DNA from: Mesorhizobium sp.
Lineage (GTDB): Bacteria > Pseudomonadota > Alphaproteobacteria > Rhizobiales > Rhizobiaceae
DNA: 64,000 bases
Direction of reading: 5' to 3'
Assembly (NCBI RefSeq): GCF_004962245.1
Contig: NZ_SUHQ01000011.1
Span: 125,103-189,102 of the forward strand
Shown here: positions 27,801 to 35,465 of the stretch, piece by piece
Layout: every line of letters begins with the position of its first letter
Position numbering within the stretch: the stretch's first letter is position 1
The notes under the pieces: generated by a model
What the model was told of the DNA's origin: nothing
What the model saw: only the letters and a program-made list of their open reading frames with translations
Database searches by the model: none
Made by a program: the position numbers and the translations under genes

Positions 27801-30375
27801 GCACACGCGCAACGGTACCATCTTCGATCAGATCGAGCGCGCCGAGGCCGCTGCGCTGCAAGCGCGGGACGCCCTGCAGCCGGCGGGTGCCGCAGGGCTT
27901 CGCGAACCGTCTTCACCAGCACCACAGACATGGGCTGCCCAGGCCTCGCTCGAAGGCAGTGCCGACGGCAGCGGGCTCAACCAGTGGAACGGTTTTGGCG
28001 GCTTCGAGGGTGACGGACGCCACTATGTCGTGCGTCTTGCTGGCCGGCGCACGACGCCGCAACCCTGGATCAACGTCGTCTCCAACGCCTCGTTCGGTTT
28101 CCATGTTTCGGCTGAAGGCGCTGCCTTCACCTGGAGCCGGAACAGCCGCGACTATCAACTGACGCCGTGGGCGAACGACCCGGTCACCAACCGGCCCGGC
28201 GAGGGCATCTATATTTACGATCATGCCAGCGGCCGGGCGTTCTCGCCGATGGCGGCAGTGGTGCGCGATCCAGCCATGACCTACGAAACATGGCACGGGC
28301 AGGGTTTTTCGACCTTCCGTTCGAAGCGCGGGCCGCTGTCGATGGACCTTACCCATGTGGTGGATCCGGTCGATCCGGTGAAAATCTCCCGATTGCGCAT
28401 CCAGAATTCGGGTTCGGTGCCGGCGCGCCTGCGCATCTATGCCTATGCGGAGTGGGTTCTTGGCAGCCATCGTTCGCGCACGGCGGCGACGATCGTTCCG
28501 TCCAGGGATGCCGCGACGGGTGCGTTGCTGGCGCAAAATCCCTATGGGCTCGATTTCAGCGAGCGGATCGCCTTCCTGGCGGCCGACGACACCGCACAGT
28601 CGGTGACGACCGACCGCGGCGAGTTCATCGGCCGGCACGGCACCAGCGAACTTCCGCAGGCCGTGCTCAGCGGCGCCAGCCTGTCGGGCCGCGTCGAGGC
28701 CGGCGACGATCCCTGTGCTGCAATCGCACGCGACATCGAGATCCCTGCCGGCGGCGACGTGACGTTGCTCTGGCTGCTCGGCGATGCAGCCTCCGCCGAG
28801 GAAGCCAGCGCCCTGGTGCAGCAGCATCGCAGCAAGGATTTCGATCAGCGGCTGGCTGACAACGAGCGCACGTGGCGAGGGTTCCTCGACACCATCCAGG
28901 TCGAGACTCCGGACAAGGCGCTCGACGCCATGGTCAACCACTGGCTGCCCTATCAGAGCCTTGCCTGCCGCATCCGCGCCCGCTCCGCCTTTTACCAGGC
29001 GAGCGGCGCCTTCGGCTTCCGCGATCAGTTGCAGGACACGCTGGCTCTGCTTGCTCATGATCCGAAACTGGCGCGCGACCAGATCCTCAACGCGGCGCGG
29101 CGGCAATTCCCCGAAGGCGACGTGCAGCACTGGTGGCTGCCGCGCACCGAGGCAGGCGTCCGCACCATGATTTCCGACGATGTGGTCTGGCTCGCCCATG
29201 CCACGGCCCACTACTTGCTGGTGACCGGCGACACCGCGATCCTCAGGGAACAACTGCCCTTCATCGAAGGGCAGGCACTAGAAGAAGGCGAGCATGACGC
29301 CTTCTTCACCCCGGAGGTCTCGAAGAAGGCCGCCTCGCTCTACGATCATTGCGCACGCGCGCTCGACCTTGCCGTCAAGCGCAGCAGCCCCGCCGGGCTG
29401 CCGCTGATCCTCGGTGGCGACTGGAACGACGGCATGAACCGTGTCGGCGAGCACGGCAAGGGCGAGAGCGTCTGGCTGGGCTGGTTCCTGCTGAAGACGT
29501 TGGGCGACTTTGCAGCTGTCGCCAAGGCGGAAGGCGATACCAAGCGCGCGCAAGCCTGGACGAAACACGCCGACGCGCTGAAGCGGGCGCTGGAAAGCAC
29601 GGCCTGGGATGGTGAATGGTATCGTCGCGGCAGCTTCGATGACGGCACGCCGCTGGGGTCGCGCGGTTCGCAGGAGTGCAAGATCGACTCGATTGCCCAG
29701 TCATGGAGCGTTCTGTCGGGCGAGGGCGATCCGGCGCGGTCGACCACGGCGATGCAGCAGGCGATGAAAATGCTCGTCGACGACGAGCTCAAGATCGTCA
29801 AGCTTTTCACCCCGCCCTTCTCCAGGACGGAACTGAACCCGGGCTACATCAAGAGCTACCCGCCGGGTGTCCGTGAAAACGGCGGCCAGTACACCCATGC
29901 AGCGACATGGTTCGTCATCGCGCTTGCCGAAATGGGACGCACCGACGACGCCTATCGCTGTTTCTCGATGCTCAACCCGGTCAACCACGCGCTCGATGAG
30001 GCCGCTGCCGAGACCTACCGCGTCGAGCCCTATGTCGTCGCGGCCGACGTCTATGCCGGCCAAGGCAAGGGCGGCCGCGGCGGCTGGACCTGGTATACCG
30101 GCTCGGCCGGCTGGCTTTATCGCGCGGCGGTCGAAGGCATCCTCGGCATTGAGCGCAGGGGAGAGCGCATCCAGTTCAGGCCGAAACTCCCCAGCCATTG
30201 GGACGGTTATGCGGCAACGCTCAAGGTGCTGGGGGCCGAGCTCAGGGTTCGCGTCATCCGCGACACCAAGGCCAAAGCCATCTCGCTTGAGGTAAATGGC
30301 AAGAAGACGAAGGTTCCGTCTTTCGAACCGAAAGCCGGCGAAAAGTCTGAAGTGGTCGTCAGGATACCGGCGTAG
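21814..30375 (+). CDS. ndvB: Cyclic beta-1,2-glucan synthase
   Basis: A giant inner-membrane enzyme of about 2853 residues (family about 2830-2870) that initiates, elongates and cyclises beta-1,2-glucan from UDP-glucose. Order: an N-terminal region; membrane segments near residues 410-466; the GT84 glycosyltransferase with LDADTRTTRD near 627 and RHHRWARGDW near 770; further membrane segments near 812-980; two carbohydrate-binding/GH94-type beta-rich regions; and a C-terminal GH94 phosphorylase-like domain with GGDWNDGMNRVG near 2533, thought to control ring size. The ATG at 21814 has GGAA before it. Needed for hypo-osmotic adaptation and host interaction in rhizobia and Brucella. ndvA follows. 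Confidence 0.96.
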   Translation: MNIQTNPTQMEKTSASFPAITEEPIRSNFLPEERLRTLGTSLAQGDVRDLFGLEPFDFQPRIRDSARKILEVYRSTNAAQARGETITPAAQWLLDNNYLVEETIFQVKRDLPRRFYRQLPTLKLSDGASVPRALALAWTHVAHSDSSVSAAMFKAIVEGFQAVEPLKIGELWALPSLLRFVLIENLRRIAVRVNRTRQMRQIANEVADRVLAIDDSADRQAILSNYVPHAQDTTFATQLLYRLRDGSQNAGRALEWLENELEKSGSDAEEIIISEHRTLSGGNVTTGNIIRGLRLINDIDWTVWFEGVSRIDTLLRERTDFATLDFFSRDQYRTAIEALARRSDRSEFRVAEKAIELAGHAAVTDTTGTGPTDHTDVGFFLVGPRRLELERAIGYRPTVSVTIKRAFRKTGWLGIVVPVFALTVLLLLLSGNALASLGLSVPSIVLMLALFAVPASEGALAFFNTVVSLFLKPTRLVGYDYRRGMPPEARTLVVVPSLIGSRDDVEENIRNIEVHHLANTADEIHFALLSDWPDSKTEIDAADIEILQYARDEIARLNARYPSEGASRFYVLHRRRLYNESQGAWMGWERKRGKLHELNLLLRGDSDTTFLPLDVPLPENVVHVMTLDADTRTTRDAVAALVGKLCHPLNRPHFDAAKRLVTAGYTILQPRITASLTSGDEASFFQRVFSANRGLDPYVFAVSDIYQDVFGDGSFTGKGLYHVDAFEAALKGRIEENTILSHDLLEGALARAALVTDVELVEDYPTRYSVDASRHHRWARGDWQLLGFLLDPRSGVPALSRWKMVDNLRRSLTPIFWVMAAIAGWTLLPFTQAAQWQALLILTLFMAPTFDIVHAILPKSGDQTPRGHFSALARDVVFGTALVALKIVLMAHLAWMMGDAIIRTLYRLFVSRQNLLEWRTASQAHKNGDNDLGSYYGMMYGAVIVGVVGLAIPVLADSTGAFVAFFFALFWIGSPAFAFWISRSAETEDRLRISAADIHALRTVARRTWHYFETFVTAEHYNLPPDNFQESPAPVVAPRTSPTNIGVYLLSVISARDFGWISLSEATTRIDATMSTIESMPRDRGHLFNWYDTTTLKPLYPLYISAVDSGNLAGHLVAVAAACAEWAEAPAVHLQGDFEGILDTVTILDESLAELPDDRRQLRPLRQRLADRLDGMRRAVESIKAQPEMASIRTINLAVLAGEIRKLATAIHTEAASTQSDIIADWAARLEATCEAHVQDAHSDDNAVEALRAKLLSLRERTRRFAFEMDFSFLMRKERKLLSIGYRVEEHQLDESCYDLLASEARLTSLFAIAKGDLPTEHWFHLGRPIVEIGFQGALMSWSGSMFEYLMPPLVMKEPQGSILNQTSKLIIKRQIQYGRSKNVPWGISEAAYNARDRELTYQYTNFGVPGLGLKRGLGQNTVIAPYATVLAAQFTPRESVQNLARLRQIGALGRHGFYDAVDFTPQRVPDGTDHVVVLNYMAHHSGMSIAAVADAIFEGRLRDRFHSDPVIESAELLLQERAPRDIPTATVRTEADERSKDETEVESPDTRIVLDPLRALRSTSVMSNGRYSVMVTATGSGYSRWGELAVTRWQPDPTEDRLGSYIFLRDAGTGDWWSATAEPRRAPDEVVQTLFSDDKASFVKSVGTLRSEVECIVISEGNGEGRRVTLYNDGAVDRHIEVTSFAELVLGSDVSDNAHPAFSKMFVETEIAANNAAIFATRRKRETNEPDVTMVHFVTDPSGSARDAGAETDRRAFIGRGRTIAEAAAFDPGAKLGGHSGFTLDPVAALRRQVRVPANKKISLTFWTAVGANRAELEEAVARLDHPEAFARQAMLAWTRSQVQTRHLGLSLTDAANVQKLARYLIYPDPFLRLPAESIASGLGKQSGLWPTSISGDFPIFLVRIGDVADLEIVAQALRFQEYMRARGMMIDFVVVNEQASSYVQDLQRAVETLCENSRLRGKELGPRQHIFAVRRDLMDETTYKTLLAVARVVLHTRNGTIFDQIERAEAAALQARDALQPAGAAGLREPSSPAPQTWAAQASLEGSADGSGLNQWNGFGGFEGDGRHYVVRLAGRRTTPQPWINVVSNASFGFHVSAEGAAFTWSRNSRDYQLTPWANDPVTNRPGEGIYIYDHASGRAFSPMAAVVRDPAMTYETWHGQGFSTFRSKRGPLSMDLTHVVDPVDPVKISRLRIQNSGSVPARLRIYAYAEWVLGSHRSRTAATIVPSRDAATGALLAQNPYGLDFSERIAFLAADDTAQSVTTDRGEFIGRHGTSELPQAVLSGASLSGRVEAGDDPCAAIARDIEIPAGGDVTLLWLLGDAASAEEASALVQQHRSKDFDQRLADNERTWRGFLDTIQVETPDKALDAMVNHWLPYQSLACRIRARSAFYQASGAFGFRDQLQDTLALLAHDPKLARDQILNAARRQFPEGDVQHWWLPRTEAGVRTMISDDVVWLAHATAHYLLVTGDTAILREQLPFIEGQALEEGEHDAFFTPEVSKKAASLYDHCARALDLAVKRSSPAGLPLILGGDWNDGMNRVGEHGKGESVWLGWFLLKTLGDFAAVAKAEGDTKRAQAWTKHADALKRALESTAWDGEWYRRGSFDDGTPLGSRGSQECKIDSIAQSWSVLSGEGDPARSTTAMQQAMKMLVDDELKIVKLFTPPFSRTELNPGYIKSYPPGVRENGGQYTHAATWFVIALAEMGRTDDAYRCFSMLNPVNHALDEAAAETYRVEPYVVAADVYAGQGKGGRGGWTWYTGSAGWLYRAAVEGILGIERRGERIQFRPKLPSHWDGYAATLKVLGAELRVRVIRDTKAKAISLEVNGKKTKVPSFEPKAGEKSEVVVRIPA

Positions 30376-30735
30376 TTTCAAGGATTTGGAGCGTCTTTGC
30401 GCGTCTTGAGGACGTGCGTTGTTTAAGGGTGCTCTACCAATTCTATTGCGCATGAGTTTTCCGAAAAGCCGGCACAGGCTTTCGGGATACGTCCATAACC
30501 ACTTGCTGATTAAAATTGCGGCAGTGCTTCCAGCCTGCCACGATTTTGCCGCAACGCTGACATTTTACCTTTCTTCTCAAACCGTTAGGTGATCACGGCA
30601 GATTTCGGAACGTCGCCATCTTTTGTTCGCGAAATGGGAACTGAAGAGGTACACGAGCATTGTTTCGCGACACGTCAAAGGGTACGAGTCAAAAAATGAT
30701 GCGGTGCACAATAACAATTTGCCGGAGTAGCTGAA
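30376..30735. other. Non-coding gap between ndvB and ndvA
   Basis: 360 bp without a credible gene. It contains an inverted copy of the dispersed repeat (30449-30494) and an A+T-richer second half that probably carries the ndvA promoter. No box is clear enough to mark. Confidence 0.6.
30449..30494. repeat. Dispersed palindromic repeat, copy 3 (inverted)
   Basis: GCATGAGTTTTCCGAAAAGC, then CGG and the TTTCGGGAT end, corresponds to the reverse complement of the repeat at 4078-4127 (GCATGATCTCTTCCGAAAAC, CGG, TCGGGAT). It is more diverged than copies 1 and 2. Confidence 0.5.
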
Positions 30736-32508
30736 GTGTCCCTTCTGCAAATCTACTGGAGAGCGCTCGGTTATCTCGCTGCCGATAGAAAACGCGTTGC
30801 GTTGATCTGCGGGGCGAATGTCGCGCTTGCTATTATCGCCATCCTTGAGCCGATCATGTTCGGACGGGTGATCGATGCTATTTCGGATGGTGGCTCGGTC
30901 TTTTCGACCCTCGGGCTGTGGGCCGGTATCGGTGCCTTCAACATCGTCGCCTTCGTTCTGGTGGCGCGCGGCGCGGACCGCTTTGCCCATGCGCGGCGCA
31001 GCGATGTCCTTTGCCAGTCGTTCGAGCGCGTGATCACCATGCCGCTTGCTTGGCATCATCAGCGTGGCACCTCCAACTCCCTGCATACGCTTCTGCGCGC
31101 GGTCGAGACCTTGTTCAGCCTCTGGCTTGAGTTCATGAGGCAGCATTTGTCCACTGCCGTCGCGCTGGTTCTGCTGGTGCCGACGGCGTTCAGCATGGAC
31201 ATTCGCATGTCGATGGTCCTGCTGGCGCTGGGCGCGCTCTACATCGGAATCGGGCGGCTGGTGATGCGCCGTACCAAGGAAGGCCAGGCCTCCGTGGAGC
31301 GGCACTTTCACAAGGTGTTCGCGCATGTAAGCGACTCGGTCAGCAACGTCGCCGTGCTCCAGAGCTACAATCGCATCGGCCACGAGACCGACGCCTTGAA
31401 GCGCTATGTCAAGAATCTGCTCGATGCCCAGTATCCGGTGCTCGACTGGTGGGCATTGGCCAATGCTCTGCACCGCCTGTCGTCGACCATTTCGATGATG
31501 GTGGTGCTGTTGATCGGCTCCTATCTGGTCATGAATGGCCAATTGCGCATCGGTGACGTCATCGCCTTTACGGGCTTTGCCACGCTGCTGATTGCCAGGC
31601 TCGACCAGATGTCGGCCTTCGCCAACCAGATTTCGGAAGCCAGGGCCAAGCTTGAGGAATTTTATCGCCTTGAGGACTCTGCCGAAGACGCCGCCGAGCC
31701 GGATGGGTTGCGTGACCTCGTCAACGTCACTGGTCATGTGCGCTTTGAAGACGTCAGCTTCGAGTTCGCCAATTCGGGGCAGGGCGTGCACGACGTGTCA
31801 TTCGAGGTCCACGCTGGCCAGACCGTAGCCATCGTCGGTCCGACGGGCGCGGGCAAAACCACGCTCATCAATCTCTTGCAGCGCGTCTTTGCGCCGTCCA
31901 GCGGCCGTATCCTGATCGATGGCATCGATACCCGCACGGTGACCCGTAAGTCGCTGCGCCACTCGATCGCCACCGTGTTCCAGGATGCGGGCCTGCTCAA
32001 CCGCTCGATCGAGGACAATATCCGCGTCGGACGCGCCGAGGCGACCTATGATGAGGTCCACGCCGCCGCCAATGCCGCCGCAGCGCAGGATTTCATCCTG
32101 TCGAAGAGCAACGGCTACGACACGGTCGTCGGCGAACGCGGCGGACAGCTTTCGGGCGGCGAGCGCCAGCGTATCGCCATCGCGCGCGCCGTGCTGAAGG
32201 ATTCGCCCATCCTGGTGCTCGACGAAGCGACCAGCGCGCTCGACGTCGAGACGGAAGACCGCGTCAAGGAAGCGATCGACGAATTGCGGCGCGGCCGCAC
32301 CACCTTCATCATCGCCCACCGCTTGACCACTGTTCGCGATGCCGATCTGGTCGTGTTCATGGACAAGGGCAGGGTGGTCGAAATGGGTGGCTTCGCCGAA
32401 TTGTCGATGCGCAATGGCCGCTTCGCCAGCCTGCTGCGCGCCGGCGGCCTGCTCAACGACGAGGAAGTCCGCCGCCTCAGCCGCACCATCACGGACGAGG
32501 CCGCCTGA
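30736..32508 (+). CDS. ndvA: Cyclic beta-1,2-glucan ABC exporter
   Basis: A 590-residue half-transporter (membrane domain plus ATPase) that exports cyclic glucan to the periplasm. Six hydrophobic segments lie in residues 1-310. The ATPase has Walker A GPTGAGKTT near 368, signature LSGGERQRIAIARA near 472, Walker B ILVLDEATSA, and the H-loop IIAHRLTT. The GTG start at 30736 follows GGAG. The N-terminus (SLLQIYWRALGYLAADR) and the ndvB neighbour identify it as NdvA/ChvA rather than a generic MsbA-like exporter. Confidence 0.95.
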   Translation: MSLLQIYWRALGYLAADRKRVALICGANVALAIIAILEPIMFGRVIDAISDGGSVFSTLGLWAGIGAFNIVAFVLVARGADRFAHARRSDVLCQSFERVITMPLAWHHQRGTSNSLHTLLRAVETLFSLWLEFMRQHLSTAVALVLLVPTAFSMDIRMSMVLLALGALYIGIGRLVMRRTKEGQASVERHFHKVFAHVSDSVSNVAVLQSYNRIGHETDALKRYVKNLLDAQYPVLDWWALANALHRLSSTISMMVVLLIGSYLVMNGQLRIGDVIAFTGFATLLIARLDQMSAFANQISEARAKLEEFYRLEDSAEDAAEPDGLRDLVNVTGHVRFEDVSFEFANSGQGVHDVSFEVHAGQTVAIVGPTGAGKTTLINLLQRVFAPSSGRILIDGIDTRTVTRKSLRHSIATVFQDAGLLNRSIEDNIRVGRAEATYDEVHAAANAAAAQDFILSKSNGYDTVVGERGGQLSGGERQRIAIARAVLKDSPILVLDEATSALDVETEDRVKEAIDELRRGRTTFIIAHRLTTVRDADLVVFMDKGRVVEMGGFAELSMRNGRFASLLRAGGLLNDEEVRRLSRTITDEAA

Positions 32509-32511
32509 GCT

Positions 32512-32541
32512 CTTTCCCTTCTCCCCCGAGGGAAGGGAAAG
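32512..32541. terminator. Stem-loop after ndvA
   Basis: CTTTCCCTTC (32512-32521) pairs perfectly with GAAGGGAAAG (32532-32541) around a 10-nt loop, 3 bp after the ndvA stop. There is no T-run, so it may be a repeat-derived hairpin or a weak terminator. Confidence 0.5.
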
Positions 32542-32603
32542 GCTCCGCCTGCGACACGGCGCTGTAGTTGCCCCAAACGCATCGCCGGTTTATGTAAAGC
32601 CGC

Positions 32604-33356
32604 ATGAGTGACATGACTTCACGCCTCAGCGGCTGGATGGATTTCGCAAACCCGACACGGTTTGTAGGGTTGGCCGACAAGGTGGTGCCGTGGCTGGCGA
32701 CCAGCGCCACACTCATCCTGGCCGCCGGGCTTTATATGAGCTTCACGGCGCCGGAGGATTTCCAGCAAGGCATCACCGTGCGCATCATGTATATCCATGT
32801 GCCCTTCGCCTGGCTGGCCATGATGTGTTTCACGCTGATGGCGATTTCCGCTTTGGGTACGCTTGTATGGCGCCATCCGCTGGCCGATGTCGCGTTGAAA
32901 TCAGCGGCACCCATCGGCGCCGTTTTTACAGCGCTCGCGCTGATCACCGGTTCGATCTGGGGCAAGCCGATGTGGGGCACCTGGTGGGTGTGGGACGCGC
33001 GGCTGACCTCGGTCTTCGTGCTGTTTTTGATGTATCTCGGCATCATCGCGCTGACGCGGGCACTCGACGATGCGGCACGTGCCGCCTGGGCCGCCGCAAT
33101 CATCACCCTGGTCGGCTTCATCAACATCCCGATCATCAAATTCTCGGTCGACTGGTGGAATACGCTGCATCAGCCGGCTTCGGTGTTCCGGCTCGGCGGA
33201 CCGACCATCGATCCCAGCCTGTTGTGGCCGTTGCTGGTCATGGCTCTGGGCTTTACCGTGCTGTTCTTCGCGCTGCATCTGACGGCGATGCGCACCGAAA
33301 TCCGGCGGCGCCGCGTCATTTCCATGCGCCGCATCGCGGCGAGGCAGGCTAACTGA
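32604..33356 (+). CDS. ccmC: Haem exporter/cytochrome c maturation protein CcmC
   Basis: A 250-residue integral membrane protein with six hydrophobic segments and the tryptophan-rich periplasmic motif KPMWGTWWVWDARLTS near residues 120-135. Conserved histidines flank it (MYIHVPFAW and WWNTLHQPAS). CcmC presents haem to CcmE in cytochrome c maturation. No ccmA, ccmB, ccmD or ccmG is adjacent: the next gene is on the opposite strand and ndvA is upstream. The gene therefore stands apart from the usual ccm operon. Confidence 0.93.
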   Translation: MSDMTSRLSGWMDFANPTRFVGLADKVVPWLATSATLILAAGLYMSFTAPEDFQQGITVRIMYIHVPFAWLAMMCFTLMAISALGTLVWRHPLADVALKSAAPIGAVFTALALITGSIWGKPMWGTWWVWDARLTSVFVLFLMYLGIIALTRALDDAARAAWAAAIITLVGFINIPIIKFSVDWWNTLHQPASVFRLGGPTIDPSLLWPLLVMALGFTVLFFALHLTAMRTEIRRRRVISMRRIAARQAN

Positions 33357-33418
33357 CCTCTGCCGAGTTCCTTCGCGCCCCCTCTGTCCTCCCGCCAGCG
33401 TTCTGAGAAATTCCGCAC

Positions 33419-34477
33419 TCACCCCATGCGGCCGCGCGCCGCCACCGGCAGCGTCTCCAGCACCCGTTCTCCAGCGATCAGGTGGACCTCGTCGAACAGA
33501 TTGGTGACGACGCAGCAATGGTCGGGCACGATGCGCACGCGCTCGCCGATACGCAGCCTGGCGTCGCCGGAAAGCGTGATGTTGCCATGCTCCTCGCTGA
33601 GGCCGGTGACGGTGGCGCCCGGGACGCCCAGCAGTTCGCCGAAATCGGGCAGCCCCAGCGTGTCGCTGGACAAGGCCTTGCTGCCGGCATCGAGGATGGC
33701 CCGTGTTGGCGTCGGATGGCTGACCACCGTCGACAGCACCGTCAGCGCGCAATCGTCGAGGCTTCCGACGCCTTTGGCGACCTGGTAGCGGTCGAGATAG
33801 ATGTAGGTGCCGGGACGGTACTCGGTGACGACGGAAGCCTCGCTCGAGCGCCACATATCCGGCGTGCCGCCGCTGGAGATGCGTTCGCAGGCTAGGCCGG
33901 ATGCGGCGAGTGCCTGGCGCGCATCGGCGAGCCACGTCTCGGCCTCGGCGGCGCGGCCGGCCGCCGGATAGGTCATCAGCCCGCCGAAGGCGAGCCCCTT
34001 GGCCTTGTCGATCTCTCTGGCCAATGCGACCGCCTCGCTGGCCGACTGGACGCCGCAGCGGCCCATGCCGGTGTCGCATTCCACCAACACCGGCAGCCGG
34101 TGGCCGGGATCGGTGAAGGTTGCGGCGAGGCCCCCAAGTGTTTCCATGCTGTCCGATGTCACCGACAGCGTCACACGGCCGTGCAGCGCCTTGAGGCGCT
34201 CCAGCTTGGCTCTGCCCAAAATGTTGTAAGGGAGAAAAATGTCGGTGAGGCCGGCATCGGCCATCACCTCGGCTTCACCGATCTTCTGGCACGTGATGCC
34301 GACGGCGCCCGCCGCGATCTGCTTCTTTGCCCAATAAGGCAGCTTGTGGGTCTTGATGTGCGGCCTGAGCTTCAGCCCGTGGCTGTCGGCATGGGCCTGC
34401 GCTCGCGCGATGTTGGCTTGGGCGCGGTCGAAATCGATCAGGATCGCCGGCGTATCGAGGTCATCTATGCTGCGCAT
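33419..34477 (-). CDS. D-serine dehydratase-like / D-threonine aldolase-like PLP enzyme
   Basis: A 352-residue fold-type III PLP enzyme (alanine-racemase-like N-terminal barrel). The PLP lysine is expected in LRPHIKTHKLP near residue 40. The C-terminal metal site reads PDHCCVVTNLFDE, a His-x-Cys pair like zinc-dependent D-serine dehydratase; D-threonine aldolases tend to have His-x-Asp. The start MRSIDDLDTPAIL at 34477 matches the family, and 24 upstream in-frame codons do not. Likely substrate is a beta-hydroxy D-amino acid. It has no operon partner. Confidence 0.82.
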   Translation of the reverse strand: MRSIDDLDTPAILIDFDRAQANIARAQAHADSHGLKLRPHIKTHKLPYWAKKQIAAGAVGITCQKIGEAEVMADAGLTDIFLPYNILGRAKLERLKALHGRVTLSVTSDSMETLGGLAATFTDPGHRLPVLVECDTGMGRCGVQSASEAVALAREIDKAKGLAFGGLMTYPAAGRAAEAETWLADARQALAASGLACERISSGGTPDMWRSSEASVVTEYRPGTYIYLDRYQVAKGVGSLDDCALTVLSTVVSHPTPTRAILDAGSKALSSDTLGLPDFGELLGVPGATVTGLSEEHGNITLSGDARLRIGERVRIVPDHCCVVTNLFDEVHLIAGERVLETLPVAARGRMG

Positions 34478-34589
34478 GGGATTGTCACCGTCAGGAATTC
34501 GTTCGAACTTATGACCTTGATCGGACCGTATGTCATGAGGCCAGCTCATGCAGTTTACGTCGACACCGGACCGGCGTTCGGCTATGCGG

Positions 34590-34700
34590 TTAGCGCAGAC
34601 CTCGAAAATCGAAATCGATTTCCGGAAGGATCATGCGCAAAAATCAAAGTGCTACAGCGTCCTTTGCGCGTCCGAAGGGACGCGCGGCGCTGTAGGCATC
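34590..34700. repeat. Dispersed palindromic repeat, copy 2, with a second inverted repeat
   Basis: The first part (34595-34645) has CCGGAAGGATCATGCGCAAA, like copy 1 at 4078. The second part is a long hairpin: CTACAGCG (34653-34660) and GCGCGTCC (34667-34674) pair with GGACGCGC (34679-34686) and CGCTGTAG (34689-34696). It fills the gap between two divergent genes and could also form an RNA hairpin in the leader of the lyxose-isomerase-like gene. Confidence 0.6.
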
Positions 34701-34721
34701 GCCTGAAGAAGGAACTCAACC

Positions 34722-35408
34722 ATGAAACGTTCCACCGTCAACGACATCATCCGCGACGCCGATGCCTTCATCCGTTCGTTCGGCTACATCATGCCACCCT
34801 TCGCCTACTGGAGCCCGGAAGAGATGAAGGCGCACCGGCAGGATTCGTCGGCCATCTTCTCCTCCCGGCTTGGCTGGGACATCACCGATTACGGCCAGGG
34901 CAAGTTCAGCGAACTAGGCCTCTTCCTGTTCACTGTTCGCAACGGTCGCTACGAGGACATGAAGAAGGGCATGGGCATGCTCTATGCCGAGAAGATCATG
35001 ATCTCGCGCAAGGACCAGCTGTCGCCGATGCACCGCCACAACATCAAGGCCGAAGACATCATCAACCGTGGCGGCGGCAGACTGGTGCTGGAGCTGTTCA
35101 TGCACGATCGCGATGGCGGCATCGATCCGAAGGCCGAGGTATCGGTGCCTGTCGACGGAACCATCCACAGGCTGCCGGCGGGTGGGCTCCTGAAGCTCGA
35201 TCCGGGTCAGAGCGTCACGCTTTTGCCAGGCGTCTGGCATGCGTTCTGGGCCGAGGGCAAGGATGTGCTGATCGGCGAGGTGTCGACCGTCAACGACGAT
35301 CTCACCGACAACGTCTTTCGCGAACCGATCGGCCGCTTCGCGGACATCGACGAGGACGTCGCGCCGCTGCACCTGCTCGTGTCCGACTACGAGAAGTGGG
35401 TGGGATAA
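34722..35408 (+). CDS. D-lyxose/D-mannose isomerase-like cupin protein
   Basis: A 228-residue cupin with the metal-binding set HRHNIKAEDIINRGGG (His-x-His and Glu near residues 104-111) and a later His in LLPGVWHAFWAEG near residue 173. This is the pattern of D-lyxose isomerase-type aldose-ketose isomerases. AAGGA precedes the ATG by eight bases. It is a single gene, without sugar kinase or transporter next to it, so the natural sugar is unclear. Confidence 0.82.
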   Translation: MKRSTVNDIIRDADAFIRSFGYIMPPFAYWSPEEMKAHRQDSSAIFSSRLGWDITDYGQGKFSELGLFLFTVRNGRYEDMKKGMGMLYAEKIMISRKDQLSPMHRHNIKAEDIINRGGGRLVLELFMHDRDGGIDPKAEVSVPVDGTIHRLPAGGLLKLDPGQSVTLLPGVWHAFWAEGKDVLIGEVSTVNDDLTDNVFREPIGRFADIDEDVAPLHLLVSDYEKWVG

Positions 35409-35465
35409 CTGCGCCCTGCACCCACCGGCTGAGGTCGATGAAAAATGATGCGCGCGCGCCCTGAA

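Noticed and set aside
34653..34696. Rho-independent terminator
   Set aside because: The hairpin is strong, but it lies upstream of two divergent genes, has no T-run, and matches a dispersed repeat type.
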